Shown: positions 17,774-26,591 of the stretch, piece after piece
Position numbering within the stretch: position 1 is the stretch's first letter
Layout of the letters: every line of letters starts with the position of its first letter
Source of the DNA: Microbacterium jejuense
GTDB taxonomy: Bacteria; Actinomycetota; Actinomycetes; Actinomycetales; Microbacteriaceae
Length of the DNA stretch: 64,000 bases
Assembly: GCF_019511665.1 (NCBI RefSeq)
Contig: NZ_JAEUAW010000001.1
Coordinates: 124,001-188,000, forward strand
Direction of reading: 5' to 3'
Made by a program: the position numbers and the translations under genes
Notes under the pieces: generated by a model
Seen by the model: only the letters and a program-made list of their open reading frames with translations
Database searches by the model: none
What the model was told of the DNA's origin: nothing

Positions 17774-19126
17774 ATGAACACCCGAACCCGCCGTGCGGGT
17801 CTTGCGGCGGTCGCCGCTCTCGGCATCGCCGCCCTCAGCGGCTGCGCCGGAGCTGCAGCGACCGGCGCGGCCCCCGCCGCCGGACTGGCCCCGCTCGACG
17901 ACGACCAGAAGGTCGAGATCACCTTCGAGTCCTACAACCTCAGCAACGCGGGCATCTGGTCCGACACGATCAACACGCTGCTCGACGAGTTCATGACCGA
18001 GCACCCCAACATCACGGTCGTCGGCCAGCCCAGCGACTCGGCGAGCGGCACCGCGGCGAGCGTGCAGAAGCAGGTGCTCGCGGGCGACCCGCCCGACGTC
18101 GCCCAGCTGACGTTCAACGAGCTCGACTTCGCCGCCACCACCCTCGGCGCACAGAACCTCACCGCCCTCGTCGGCCAGGACGGCCTCGACGAGGAGTTCG
18201 GCGGTGAGTACCCGTACCACGAACGCGCCCGCACGCTGGCGGACTGGGACGGCCAGACCTACGGCCTGCCCTACGTCTTCTCGACTCCGATCCTGTGGAT
18301 CGACGAGGCGAAGTTCGAAGCGGCCGGTCTCGACCCGGCGACGGTCGACCTCTCGAGCTGGGATGCCGTCGCCGCCGCCGCCGAGCAGATCACGGCCTCG
18401 ACCGGCGCACCCTCGATGAGCGTCACGTGCGTCGTCACCGGCGGCAGCTGGTGCATGCAGGGCCTGTTCCGCTCCAACGACGCCCAGGTGCTGAGCGACG
18501 ACCGCACGACGATCGAGTTCGGCTCCGACCAGGCGATCGACACCGTGCAGGTGTTCCGCGACATGTACGACGACGGCATCCTCACCAACGAGGACTCCAC
18601 CTCGCAGTACGAGGCGTTCGCGCAGGGCAAGACGGCGATCCACGTCAACACGTCGGCGCTGCAGGGTGCCTTCATGCAGGGCGCTCAGGCGGGTGGATGG
18701 ACGCTCGACGCCCGCCCTCTGCCGGCCTTCGGCGACCAGCCCGTGGTGCCGACGAACTCGGGTTCGTTCCTCGCGATGTTCGCGAGCGACCCCGCCAAGC
18801 AGGCGGCCGCCTGGGAGCTCATGCAGTGGATGACGAGCCCGCGCGCGTACGAGCTCATCTCCACCGAGATCGGCTACCTGCCGCTGCGCACGTCGCTCAC
18901 CGAGGAGGGTGGCCCGCTGTACGACTGGGTCGAGCAGAACCCGCTCGTCAAGCCGAACCTCGCGCAGCTGGACGACCTCGAGCCATGGGTGTCGTACCCC
19001 GGCGACAGCTATGCCCAGGTCGATCAGGTGCTCGCGACCGCCATCGAGGAGTCGATCTTCTACGGTGCCGACGCGCAGGACGCGATGACGGATGCCGCAG
19101 ACCGTGCCCAGGAGCTGATCAAATGA
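17774..19126 (+). CDS. ABC transporter substrate-binding lipoprotein (family 1)
   Basis: 450 residues with a twin-Arg-like basic start, hydrophobic stretch and lipobox LSGC (Cys about 23), then an Ala/Gly-rich linker and a family 1 solute-binding domain (VEITFESYNLSNAGIW). AGGAG precedes the ATG. The stop overlaps the next gene's ATG (ATGA), an unusual direct coupling of a binding protein to a phosphatase gene. Resembles UgpB-class proteins in size; the ligand is inferred to be phosphorylated. Confidence 0.88.
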   Translation: MNTRTRRAGLAAVAALGIAALSGCAGAAATGAAPAAGLAPLDDDQKVEITFESYNLSNAGIWSDTINTLLDEFMTEHPNITVVGQPSDSASGTAASVQKQVLAGDPPDVAQLTFNELDFAATTLGAQNLTALVGQDGLDEEFGGEYPYHERARTLADWDGQTYGLPYVFSTPILWIDEAKFEAAGLDPATVDLSSWDAVAAAAEQITASTGAPSMSVTCVVTGGSWCMQGLFRSNDAQVLSDDRTTIEFGSDQAIDTVQVFRDMYDDGILTNEDSTSQYEAFAQGKTAIHVNTSALQGAFMQGAQAGGWTLDARPLPAFGDQPVVPTNSGSFLAMFASDPAKQAAAWELMQWMTSPRAYELISTEIGYLPLRTSLTEEGGPLYDWVEQNPLVKPNLAQLDDLEPWVSYPGDSYAQVDQVLATAIEESIFYGADAQDAMTDAADRAQELIK

Positions 19127-19881
19127 CCGCCGACGACACACTGACCGAAGCGGTGCGCCGGCACGATGTGCCCGGCGTGTACAACCTGCGCGACACCGGC
19201 GGCTATCGGGCCGCGACGGGAACGAGCCGGTGGGGCAAGCTCTTCCGCTCCGACGCCCTGCACCGGATCGATGACGTCGGGCGTGCCCGGCTCGCCGGAC
19301 TGGGCATCGCACATGTCGTGGATCTGCGCGGCACGGACGAGCGTGAGACGGCGCCGAGCCTGCTCGAAGGGCTGGATGCGCGTGTGCACCACCTGCCGGT
19401 CTTCGACGACGCCGCGCCGGCCGTGCAGGCGGGCACCCCCGTCGGCCTGGCGCCCATCTACGACCACATGGTCGACGAGCGCGGCGAGCACCTGGCAGCC
19501 GCCATCAGGGTGATCGCCGAGGCGGGTGACGACGAAGCGGTGCTGGTGCATTGCACCGCGGGCAAGGACCGGACCGGCCTGGTGGTCGCGTTCGCGCTGC
19601 GCGCGGCGGGAGTCGACCGCGACGAGGTGGTGGCCGACTACGCCCAGACCTCCGACAACCTGCGCGGCGAATGGGCCGACGCGATGCTGCAGGCCTTCAC
19701 GGAACGCGGGCACGACCTCACGCCCGAGATCGTCGAGCTGGTGACTGCGAGCCCCGCGCCGATCATGGCGGCTCTGCTGGAGCGCATCGAACAGCAGCAC
19801 GGCTCGATGGCCGCCTACCTGCGCACGCGGGGCTTGACCGACGCCGAGCTCGAGCGCCTCACCGCAGCACTCATCGACTGA
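19123..19881 (+). CDS. Tyrosine-phosphatase-like protein (CX5R)
   Basis: 252 residues. The catalytic loop HCTAGKDRTG puts the nucleophile Cys at residue 144 and the Arg at 150. The N-terminal NLRDTGGYRAATG and FRSDALHRI are typical of the Y_phosphatase3 (PtpB/lipid-phosphatase-like) group, whose members can hydrolyse phosphotyrosine, phosphoinositides or inositol phosphates. The lysine after the Gly in the loop (GKDR) favours such multi-phosphate substrates, as known for PtpB-like enzymes. No signal peptide. It is translationally coupled to the binding-protein gene. Confidence 0.87.
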   Translation: MTADDTLTEAVRRHDVPGVYNLRDTGGYRAATGTSRWGKLFRSDALHRIDDVGRARLAGLGIAHVVDLRGTDERETAPSLLEGLDARVHHLPVFDDAAPAVQAGTPVGLAPIYDHMVDERGEHLAAAIRVIAEAGDDEAVLVHCTAGKDRTGLVVAFALRAAGVDRDEVVADYAQTSDNLRGEWADAMLQAFTERGHDLTPEIVELVTASPAPIMAALLERIEQQHGSMAAYLRTRGLTDAELERLTAALID

Positions 19882-19905
19882 CCCCCACCCCGAACGGAGA
19901 GACCC

Positions 19906-20811
19906 ATGACCGGAATCCAGCCGCAGCACCCCGCGGCCGAGCACTTCATCCTGCACGTGTCCGACACGCACTTCGTCGGCGACGGCGACCTGCTGCACGA
20001 GCGCATCGACTCCGACAAGAACCTCGCCGAACTGTTCGACGGCTTCGCGAAGTCGAACGCGCGCCCCGAGGCGATCGTGTTCACCGGCGACCTCGCCGAC
20101 ACCGGTCGTGCCGACGCGTACGAGCGGCTCAGGGCGCTCGTCGAGCCGGCCGCCGAGAAGCTCGGCGCCCAGGTCATCTGGGTGATGGGCAACCACGACG
20201 AGCGCGTCGCGTTCCGGCGCGGTCTGCTCGACGAAGAGGGCGAGCAGTCCGAGCCCGTCGATCGCGTCTTCGACGTCAACGGCCTGCGCATCATCGCCCT
20301 CGACTCCACCGTGCCGGGCCAGCACTACGGCGAGATCTCGGACGAGCAGCTGGACTGGCTGCGCCACGAGCTCGAGGTGCCCGCGCCCGACGGCACCCTG
20401 ATCGCCCTTCACCACCCGCCTGTCCCGAGCCCGCTCGGGCTCCTCGCGCTGGTCGAGCTCAAGGACCAGGACCGCTTCGCCGAGGTCATCGCCGGAACCG
20501 ACGTGCGCGGCATCCTGGGCGGACACCTCCACTACTCGACCCACAGCACGTTCGCCGGCGTGCCGGTCTCGGTGGCATCGGCCACCTGCTACACGCAGGA
20601 TCTGAACGTGGTGTACCCGGGCGCGCGGGGTCAGGACGGCGCGCAGTCGTACAACCTGGTGCACATCTACGGCGATCGCGTGCTGCATTCGGTCGTGCCG
20701 ATCGGGCAGTTCCCGACCGTGTACGAGATGACGCCCGAGATGCTGGAGTCGTTCATGAAGCTCAGCGCCGACGAGCAGCTCGCCGCCGTCAACGCGTCGG
20801 TCCAGGAGTAG
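19906..20811 (+). CDS. Metallophosphoesterase, CpdA/GpdQ-like
   Basis: 301 residues with the five metal-site motifs VSDTHFVGDGD, FTGDLAD, VMGNHDE, HHPPV and LGGHLHYSTHS, as in class III cyclic-nucleotide and glycerophospho-diesterases. A CGGAGAG RBS precedes the ATG. It is the second such enzyme within 5 kb and sits inside the ABC transporter operon, between the phosphatase and the permeases. A phosphodiester such as a glycerophosphodiester is a plausible substrate; a signalling role on cAMP is the alternative. Confidence 0.88.
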   Translation: MTGIQPQHPAAEHFILHVSDTHFVGDGDLLHERIDSDKNLAELFDGFAKSNARPEAIVFTGDLADTGRADAYERLRALVEPAAEKLGAQVIWVMGNHDERVAFRRGLLDEEGEQSEPVDRVFDVNGLRIIALDSTVPGQHYGEISDEQLDWLRHELEVPAPDGTLIALHHPPVPSPLGLLALVELKDQDRFAEVIAGTDVRGILGGHLHYSTHSTFAGVPVSVASATCYTQDLNVVYPGARGQDGAQSYNLVHIYGDRVLHSVVPIGQFPTVYEMTPEMLESFMKLSADEQLAAVNASVQE

Positions 20812-20825
20812 GAAGCGCTCGCCGC

Positions 20826-21776
20826 ATGTTCGTCACCGTCGCCGCCCCCTCGGGGGCCGTCGCCGGCACTGCGGATCCGACGCCTCGCCGGCGTCGGATC
20901 CGCCCCGCCCGGCTCGTGCCCTACCTGTACGTCCTGCCCGGGGTCGCGCTCCTGCTGATCTGGACGTACAGCCCCCTGGTCCAGACGTTCTTCCTGTCGT
21001 TCTACGACTGGAACCTCCTGCCGACGAGCCCGAAGACGTTCGTCGGCCTCGACAACTACGTCGACGTCGTGCAGCTGCCCGAGCTGCACACCGCGATCGT
21101 CAACACCGTCATCTACGTCTCGGCGTTCCTGGTCTTCTCCCTCGTGCTGCCGATCGTGATCGCGATGCTGGCACGTCAGGTGCGCGGCCGCATGCGCACC
21201 TTCTATCAGGCGCTGATCTTCGTCCCGTTCCTCGTCACGCCGGTCGCGACCAGCGCCGTGTGGCGCTGGCTCTTCGCCGAGCAGGGGGCCATCGCGACGG
21301 TCCTCGCGGGCATGGGCGTCGACATGCCCAACGTGTTCCGGGATGCCGACCTCGCCATCTGGGCCGTCATCGTCATCGTCGGCTGGCAGATGCTCGGCTT
21401 CGGCGTGCTCGTGGTCGCCGCCGGGTTCGCCGGCATCAGCCCCGAGTACGGACAGGCCGCGTCGCTCGACGGCGCCGGAACCGGCACCATCACGCGCCGC
21501 ATCACCCTGCCCCTGCTGTCGCCGACGATCGTGTTCCTCGCGCTCATGACCATCCTCCTGGCGGCGCAGTGGACCTACCCGATCATCGACCTGCTCACGC
21601 AGGGCGGGCCCACCAACTCCACGACCAACATCTACTACCTGCTGTACCAGTTCGGGTTCCAGAACTTCGACACCGGGATCTCTTCGGCGGCAGGGGTCAT
21701 CTTCTTCCTCGGCTTCGGCGTCATCGCGCTCGTGTTCCTCGAGCTGCAGGACCGCCTGAGCTTCTACGACAACTGA
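20826..21776 (+). CDS. ABC transporter permease, MalF/UgpA type
   Basis: 316 residues, with a basic N-terminus, a first span YLYVLPGVALLLIWTY and five more. The ATPase-contact loop is the variant QAASLDGAGTGT near residue 214. TAGGAAG, overlapping the stop of the previous gene region, serves as RBS. It pairs with the MalG-type permease 13 bp downstream. Confidence 0.9.
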   Translation: MFVTVAAPSGAVAGTADPTPRRRRIRPARLVPYLYVLPGVALLLIWTYSPLVQTFFLSFYDWNLLPTSPKTFVGLDNYVDVVQLPELHTAIVNTVIYVSAFLVFSLVLPIVIAMLARQVRGRMRTFYQALIFVPFLVTPVATSAVWRWLFAEQGAIATVLAGMGVDMPNVFRDADLAIWAVIVIVGWQMLGFGVLVVAAGFAGISPEYGQAASLDGAGTGTITRRITLPLLSPTIVFLALMTILLAAQWTYPIIDLLTQGGPTNSTTNIYYLLYQFGFQNFDTGISSAAGVIFFLGFGVIALVFLELQDRLSFYDN

Positions 21777-21788
21777 GAGATCATCGAC

Positions 21789-22685
21789 ATGGCATTCGTC
21801 ATCGTCGCCGCACCGGTCGCCGTCACCGGTCGAGCGAACCCCCTGCAGTCCAAGGTCGAGGATCTCGCGGTCGGCTCTCGCAGCCACGTGGGCGTCGTCG
21901 TGGGTCACGTCATCCTGATCGCGCTCGCACTGTTCAGCATCTTCCCCGTGTACTGGATGTTCGCCACGGCGCTGCGCGCCCCCGGCGACGCGCTCGATCA
22001 GACGCTGCTGCCGTGGCCGCTGAGTGTCGAGAACTTCGCCTACGTGTGGAACACCGTGCCGATCGGCAGCATGCTCGTGAACACCTTCGTGATGTCGCTG
22101 ATCCTCGCGGCGGTCCAGCTGTTCGTGGCGGTCCTCGCCGCCTACGGGTTCGCCGTGTGGGACTTCGTCGGCAGCAAGTTCCTGATGTTCCTGTTCATCG
22201 GCTCGTGGCTGGTTCCGTTCCAGGTGACGATGATCCCGAACTACCTCCTGGTCTCTCAGCTGGGACTGCTCGGGACCATCGGCGGCGTGGTCGTGCCGCA
22301 GCTCGCCGGGGCGTTCGCCGTGCTGCTGATGGTCCAGCACATGCGCGCCTTCCCGCGCGAGCTGCTGGAGGCCGCGCAGCTCGACGGCCGCTCCAGCTGG
22401 TCGACGCTGTGGACCGTCGTCGTGCCGAACATGAAGCCCGCGCTCGCGGCGCTGGGCATCATGGGGTTCATCTCGGCGTGGAACGAGTACCTCTGGCCGG
22501 CGCTCATCATGCGGCAGGGAGACGCGCTGATCCAGGTCGGGGTGCGCAGCTTCCTCTCTGCCGAGGGCAACAACTGGGGTGCGACCATGGCCGCCGCCGG
22601 TCTCGCCTGCGTCCCGGTCCTGCTGATCTACATCTTCCTCCAGCGCTACGTCGTGGACGCGTTCGTGCGCTCGGGCCTGAAGTAG
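21789..22685 (+). CDS. ABC transporter permease, MalG/UgpE type
   Basis: 298 residues, six predicted spans, and an EAA loop (EAAQLDGRSSWS) near residue 195. GAGAGATC precedes the ATG. It is the last gene of the transporter operon; a hairpin with an 8-bp stem follows the stop. Confidence 0.9.
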   Translation: MAFVIVAAPVAVTGRANPLQSKVEDLAVGSRSHVGVVVGHVILIALALFSIFPVYWMFATALRAPGDALDQTLLPWPLSVENFAYVWNTVPIGSMLVNTFVMSLILAAVQLFVAVLAAYGFAVWDFVGSKFLMFLFIGSWLVPFQVTMIPNYLLVSQLGLLGTIGGVVVPQLAGAFAVLLMVQHMRAFPRELLEAAQLDGRSSWSTLWTVVVPNMKPALAALGIMGFISAWNEYLWPALIMRQGDALIQVGVRSFLSAEGNNWGATMAAAGLACVPVLLIYIFLQRYVVDAFVRSGLK

Positions 22686-22689
22686 CTCT

Positions 22690-22723
22690 CCGACACCGGT
22701 CGTACCCGCCGGGAAGGTGTCGG
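22690..22723 (+). terminator. Hairpin after the transporter operon
   Basis: An 8-bp perfect stem (CCGACACC at 22690-22697 with GGTGTCGG at 22716-22723) around an 18-base loop, 4 bp after the permease stop. There is no T-run, so termination may be Rho-assisted. Confidence 0.55.
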
Positions 22724-22745
22724 TGGGAGGGTCTACCGTTCGAGC

Positions 22746-23318
22746 ATGGTCGCCGCCTCTGCCAAGCCCGAGCTGCACGTCGATTCCGTCGAGGAATGGG
22801 AGCGCTGGCTGGAGGCCGATCCCGATCCGGACGGAGTGCGGCTGCGTCTCCGCAAGGTCGCGTCGAGCAAGCCGGGGATCACGTACGCGGAAGCACTGGA
22901 CGTCGCACTCTGCTTCGGCTGGATCGACGGGCAGAAGCAGTCGCTGGATGCCGACTACTTCCTGCAGGTCTTCACGCCCCGCAGGCCGCGAGGCGTGTGG
23001 TCGAAGGTCAACGTGCAGCACGCCGCCCGTCTCATCGACGAAGGACGCATGCGGCCCGCGGGCCTCAGGGAGATCGACCGTGCGAAGGCGGACGGGCGAT
23101 GGGATGCGGCCTACCGTCAGAGCGACGGCGAGATCCCGCCCGAGCTGCAGGCGGCACTCGACGCGGACCCGATGATCGCCGCCGCATTCGCCGCGCAGTC
23201 GGCGCAGAACCGTTTCGCGATGGCGTTCCGTGTCAGCAGTCTGAAGCGGCCGGAGACCCGCGCGGCCCGCGTCGCCCAGTACGTCGAGATGCTCGCGCGC
23301 GGCGAGACGATCCACTGA
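22746..23318 (+). CDS. YdeI/OmdA-family protein
   Basis: 190 residues with the pattern of YdeI (bacteriocin-protection/OmpD-associated) proteins: GVRLRLRKVASSKPGITYAE, ALCFGWIDGQKQ, FTPRRPRGVWSKVN and a C-terminal basic helix. The biochemical role is unknown. A TACCGT hexamer at 22734-22739 lies 6 nt before the ATG and there is no RBS, indicating a leaderless mRNA. Confidence 0.85.
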   Translation: MVAASAKPELHVDSVEEWERWLEADPDPDGVRLRLRKVASSKPGITYAEALDVALCFGWIDGQKQSLDADYFLQVFTPRRPRGVWSKVNVQHAARLIDEGRMRPAGLREIDRAKADGRWDAAYRQSDGEIPPELQAALDADPMIAAAFAAQSAQNRFAMAFRVSSLKRPETRAARVAQYVEMLARGETIH

Positions 23319-23378
23319 GTCCGGCGCAACTACCCCCAGCCGCGGACAGTGGAGAGCGTTGCGGCAGAGTGGCGTGGC

Positions 23379-23416
23379 GGGTTCAGTCCGGATCGTGAAC
23401 CCGACTGCCGTAGGCT
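23379..23416 (+). promoter_or_regulatory. Promoter with inverted repeat before small ORF
   Basis: Arms GGGTTCA (23379-23385) and TGAACCC (23396-23402) flank 10 bases and sit where a repressor would cover the -35 region of the TAGGCT -10 hexamer at 23411-23416. The small ORF starts 6 nt after that hexamer. The operator role is inferred. Confidence 0.5.
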
Positions 23417-23422
23417 CCTCGG

Positions 23423-23548
23423 ATGACCTTCGAGAAGGATGCCGCGGTCCAGGGCGTCGACGGATTCCTCCGCAAGATTCGGGTCGGCGGTCGGTTCAGC
23501 CACGCAGCCCCGTCGGCCGCAGTCCCGGACAGCGAGAGCGTCGCGTGA
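23423..23548 (+). CDS. 41-residue small protein coupled to S51 peptidase gene
   Basis: ATG 23423 opens a 41-residue frame beginning MTFEKDAAVQGVDGFLRKIR and ending at TGA 23546-23548. A TAGGCT hexamer 6 nt upstream gives it the leaderless pattern of other genes here. Its stop overlaps the GTG start of the peptidase gene by four bases, so translation of the small frame would feed ribosomes to the peptidase. No conserved motif is recognised. It could be a real small protein or a translated leader. Confidence 0.55.
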   Translation: MTFEKDAAVQGVDGFLRKIRVGGRFSHAAPSAAVPDSESVA

Positions 23549-24270
23549 GCGTCCACCTCATCGGCGGCGGCGCGACCACTGCCGCGGACGCACCTCTGTA
23601 CGCGCCCTTCGTCGCTGAAGCTGCACAGCGAGCGGCCGACCAGGGCCGCGCGCGGCCGCGCATCGCCGTGATCTCGCTGCACCCCGAGGCCGACGAGAAG
23701 GCTGCCGCGCTCGGCGACCTCCTCGCCGAGGCTGGAGCGGATCCCGGGATCGAGGCACACCTGACCGCGGGCCGACCTGGTACGCCGATCGGGGTCGAGG
23801 CGATCGCCGACGTCGACGGCGTCGCGGTCGGCGGCGGCGTCGTCGAGGACGTACGCGCCGGGCTGGAGCCGATCTTCAGCGAGTTGCGCCGACTCGTTGC
23901 GGGCGGCGTGCCGTACCTCGGCGTGTCGGCCGGAGCGATGATCGCCGCGGAGGGTTCGTTCGGAGGCGGCTCGCGCATCGGCGGCGTGGTCGTCTCGCCG
24001 GAAGACCCCGACGAACCCGGCGAGGAATTGGAGATCGAGGCCGGAATCGGCCTCGTCGACGTGGCCATCGAGGTGCACGTGGCCCAGCGCGGCATGCTGT
24101 CGCGACTGGTCGCCGGCGTCGAGGCCGGCATCATCGCGGGCGGGCTGGGCATCGACGAGCGCACGGCGCTGATCGTGGGCGATGGACGGCTCCGGGTCGA
24201 AGGCAGCGGCAGCGTCTGGCGAGTGCTGCCGACAGACGGCGGCGTACTGGTGTCGACCATCGGACATTGA
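23545..24270 (+). CDS. Peptidase S51 (peptidase E/cyanophycinase-like)
   Basis: 241 residues starting at GTG 23545. The nucleophile elbow GVSAGAM puts the catalytic Ser at residue 128, and the class-I-glutamine-amidotransferase-like fold is visible (VHLIGGGATT start, RIAVISLHPEA, VGGGVVEDVRA). Relatives cleave Asp-X dipeptides or cyanophycin. The start is chosen because it overlaps the small ORF and places the first beta strand at once; an earlier in-frame codon at 23359 would lie upstream of the promoter hexamer. Substrate is unknown. Confidence 0.82.
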   Translation: MSVHLIGGGATTAADAPLYAPFVAEAAQRAADQGRARPRIAVISLHPEADEKAAALGDLLAEAGADPGIEAHLTAGRPGTPIGVEAIADVDGVAVGGGVVEDVRAGLEPIFSELRRLVAGGVPYLGVSAGAMIAAEGSFGGGSRIGGVVVSPEDPDEPGEELEIEAGIGLVDVAIEVHVAQRGMLSRLVAGVEAGIIAGGLGIDERTALIVGDGRLRVEGSGSVWRVLPTDGGVLVSTIGH

Positions 24271-24328
24271 GGGCGCCCGGCGTCTGCGGCGTCCGAACGG
24301 CCTCCCCATCCAGATGTGCCCAGTAGCC

Positions 24329-24700
24329 TTACGCGGCGTTCTCGTACGCGGCCGCCAGCCATCGCCGGAGCTCACCGTCGACCTCGTCGGGACGGCGCAG
24401 CTCGATGTGGTGCATCCATACGTTCTTCGAGGGGTGCGCCACCTCTTTGATTCGAGGACTCTGCAGTCGCTCCGCCAGGCGGAACGACACGACCGCGGGG
24501 ACGTCGCTGGTCACATACTGGCCTGGTCGCCACACGAACGCGAAGCCTCTGCGCCGGCGAAACGCGATCTGGCTCTTGCTCACCGCGATCTCTGCGGCCC
24601 CGAGGTCGGCGATCGCGCCCGCAACCGCCTCGTACACGGCGAGCCCCTCCGGCGACCCAGCGAAGAAGTCTCGGGGTGTCGACGGTGCTGCGGCGTTCAC
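24329..24700 (-). CDS. DUF5655-like protein
   Basis: 123 residues resembling the DUF5655 domain: DFFAGSPEGLAVYEAV, SKSQIAFRRRRGFAFVWRPG and a C-terminal segment with HPSKNVWMHHIELRRPDEV. This domain often follows nucleic-acid-related proteins or occurs alone; function is not established. It lies 34 bp downstream of the sigma-factor gene on the same strand and may be co-transcribed. Confidence 0.75.
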   Translation of the reverse strand: MNAAAPSTPRDFFAGSPEGLAVYEAVAGAIADLGAAEIAVSKSQIAFRRRRGFAFVWRPGQYVTSDVPAVVSFRLAERLQSPRIKEVAHPSKNVWMHHIELRRPDEVDGELRRWLAAAYENAA

Positions 24701-24734
24701 AGGGGACCCGCCTGACGTATCGGTCGCACCGGGC

Positions 24735-25991
24735 TCACGCTCCGTTCCGCCTCACGAGCTGGTCGCGGCGGCGGGTGAGGTACGCCCGCTCGGCGGGGTT
24801 GGAAGCAAGCCCGAGAGCGTCGTCGTACGCGGCGCGCGACTCGTCGCTGCGCCCGAGGCGCCGCAGCAGGTCGGCGCGTGCCGCGTGGTAGGCGTGATAT
24901 CCGGCGAGGGCGTCGCCGAGCCGGTCGACCTCGGCCAAGGCGACATCCGGGCCGTCGACCTCTGCGACGGCGACCGCGCGGTTGAGGCGCACGACGGGAG
25001 AGCCGTCGACCCCGAGGAGCCGATCGTAGAGTGCGACGATCTGCGCCCAGTCCGTGTCGCGCGCCGACGGCGCATCGTCGTGGACGGCGTTGATCGCGGC
25101 CAGCAGCTGATACCGACCGACGGTGCCGGCACCGGCCGCGGACGCGGCGATCCGCTCGCGGACGAGGGCGTGCCCTTCCTCGATCAGGCTCCGGTCCCAC
25201 GCGCCGCGGTCCTGCTCGTCGAGCGTCACGAGCTCGCCGCTCTGCGATACACGGGCTGCACGTCGAGCCTCGATGAGGAGCATCAGGGCGAGCAGGCCGG
25301 TCACCTCGCCCTCGTCAGGGAGAAGGCCGCGCAGCAGGCGGCCGAGGCGGATCGCTTCGTCGGTGAGATCCGGCCGCAGGGCGGAGTGGTCGCCGGTCGC
25401 CAGGTATCCCTCGTTGAAGATGAGGAAGACGACGGCCAGGACGCCGGGGAGCCGGTCGGGGATGTCGTGCGCGGACGGCACGCGGTACGGGATGCGGGCG
25501 GCCTTGATCTTCGCCTTCGCGCGCGTGATGCGCTGCGCCATCGTCGTCTCGGGCACGAGGAACGCTCGGGCGATCTCGGCGACCGTGAGTCCGCCGAGCA
25601 GACGCAGGGTCAGTGCGACCCGCGCCTCGATGGCGAGTGCGGGATGGCAGCAGGTGAAGACCAGCCGGAGCCGGTCGTCGTCGACGGGTCCGGTCGGCTC
25701 GGCGGGTGTGTCGTCCGACAGCATGTGGGCGGCCTGGTGCTTGGCGTCTCGTCGGGCCTCGCGTCGCAGCCGATCTATCGCCTTGCGCGTCGCGGTGGTG
25801 GTGAGCCAGGCAGCGGGATTCGGCGGTACTCCGTCGCGCGGCCAGCGCTCCAGGGCGGTGACATAGGCATCGGCTGCGGCTTCCTCGGCGAGGCCGAGGT
25901 CGTCGAAGCGACGCGCGAGGCCGGCCACCAGCCGCGCCCACTCCTCACGGTGGGCGCGGGCGATGGCCTCCTCGACGGACGGTCGCGTCAC
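24735..25991 (-). CDS. ECF sigma factor, ECF42 type
   Basis: 418 residues. The N-terminal third holds sigma region 2 (DDLGLAEEAAADAYVTALERW) and region 4 (GLTVAEIARAFLVPETTMAQRI). The remaining 240 residues form the helical, TPR-like C-terminal extension that defines group ECF42 (FNEGYLATGD, AALLLIEARR-type segments, RGAWDRSLIEEGHALV). The neighbouring YCII/DGPF gene is the known hallmark of this group. No anti-sigma gene is seen, as usual for ECF42. Start ATG 25991 gives a complete region 2. Confidence 0.92.
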   Translation of the reverse strand: MTRPSVEEAIARAHREEWARLVAGLARRFDDLGLAEEAAADAYVTALERWPRDGVPPNPAAWLTTTATRKAIDRLRREARRDAKHQAAHMLSDDTPAEPTGPVDDDRLRLVFTCCHPALAIEARVALTLRLLGGLTVAEIARAFLVPETTMAQRITRAKAKIKAARIPYRVPSAHDIPDRLPGVLAVVFLIFNEGYLATGDHSALRPDLTDEAIRLGRLLRGLLPDEGEVTGLLALMLLIEARRAARVSQSGELVTLDEQDRGAWDRSLIEEGHALVRERIAASAAGAGTVGRYQLLAAINAVHDDAPSARDTDWAQIVALYDRLLGVDGSPVVRLNRAVAVAEVDGPDVALAEVDRLGDALAGYHAYHAARADLLRRLGRSDESRAAYDDALGLASNPAERAYLTRRRDQLVRRNGA

Positions 25992-26039
25992 GGCTCCCCG
26001 GCGTGCCGCACCGGCCCGCGCGTCGCGACCCGGTTCACG

Positions 26040-26426
26040 TCACGAGGTCGTGACCGCATGCTTCTTGACGACCTCCGCCATGTCGGACGGGAAGCGGTGC
26101 ACCTCCTGCGGCCAGTCCAGCGCCACGGCGAGCCGACCGGCCCAGTAGCGGGCGGCGTCGTCGTCCGGCACCTCGATGACGGTGAACCCGCCGAGGTGCT
26201 CCTTCGTCTCCACGAACGGCCCGTCCGTGAAGACGGGCTCGCCGCCCTTGTTCACGACGCTGAACACCGCCGTCGAGGCGTCGATCCCTCCTTCGGCGAA
26301 GAGGAAGACGCCGGCGGTCGTCATGTCCTCCAGCACGGAGCGCGAGGCCTCGCTCTTGCGCTGCAGCTCTTCGGCGGTGTGCGGCGGCACCCACTCGTCG
26401 TTGAACGCGATCAGATACTTCGGCAT
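26040..26426 (-). CDS. YCII/DGPF-family protein
   Basis: 128 residues of the YCII-related (DGPF) fold: MPKYLIAFNDEWVPP, FTDGPFVETKEHLGGFTVIEV with the name-giving DGPF motif, and a C-terminal RFPSDMAEVV. GAGGAGA precedes the ATG at 26426. It lies 48 bp upstream of the ECF42 gene on the same strand, and promoters of such genes are established ECF42 targets. Biochemical function is unknown. Confidence 0.9.
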   Translation of the reverse strand: MPKYLIAFNDEWVPPHTAEELQRKSEASRSVLEDMTTAGVFLFAEGGIDASTAVFSVVNKGGEPVFTDGPFVETKEHLGGFTVIEVPDDDAARYWAGRLAVALDWPQEVHRFPSDMAEVVKKHAVTTS

Positions 26427-26591
26427 TGTCGTCTCCTCACATCGGACGTGAGCCGTGTCGTGGCTCGTCGGTCGCGGCGACCCGGAGGGGCCGCACACCT
26501 CATCCACGAACGGCGACGCTCGAATACGACACTATCCCCGCATCTGTTCCGCACGACCTGCGGATTCGGCGCTCTGACGGCCCGCCGCGAT

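Noticed and set aside
20667..23315. An 882-codon minus-strand frame rich in His, Asp and Arg
   Set aside because: It is antisense to two permeases and the YdeI-like gene, which have clear motifs. It is a codon-phase artefact of GC-rich coding.
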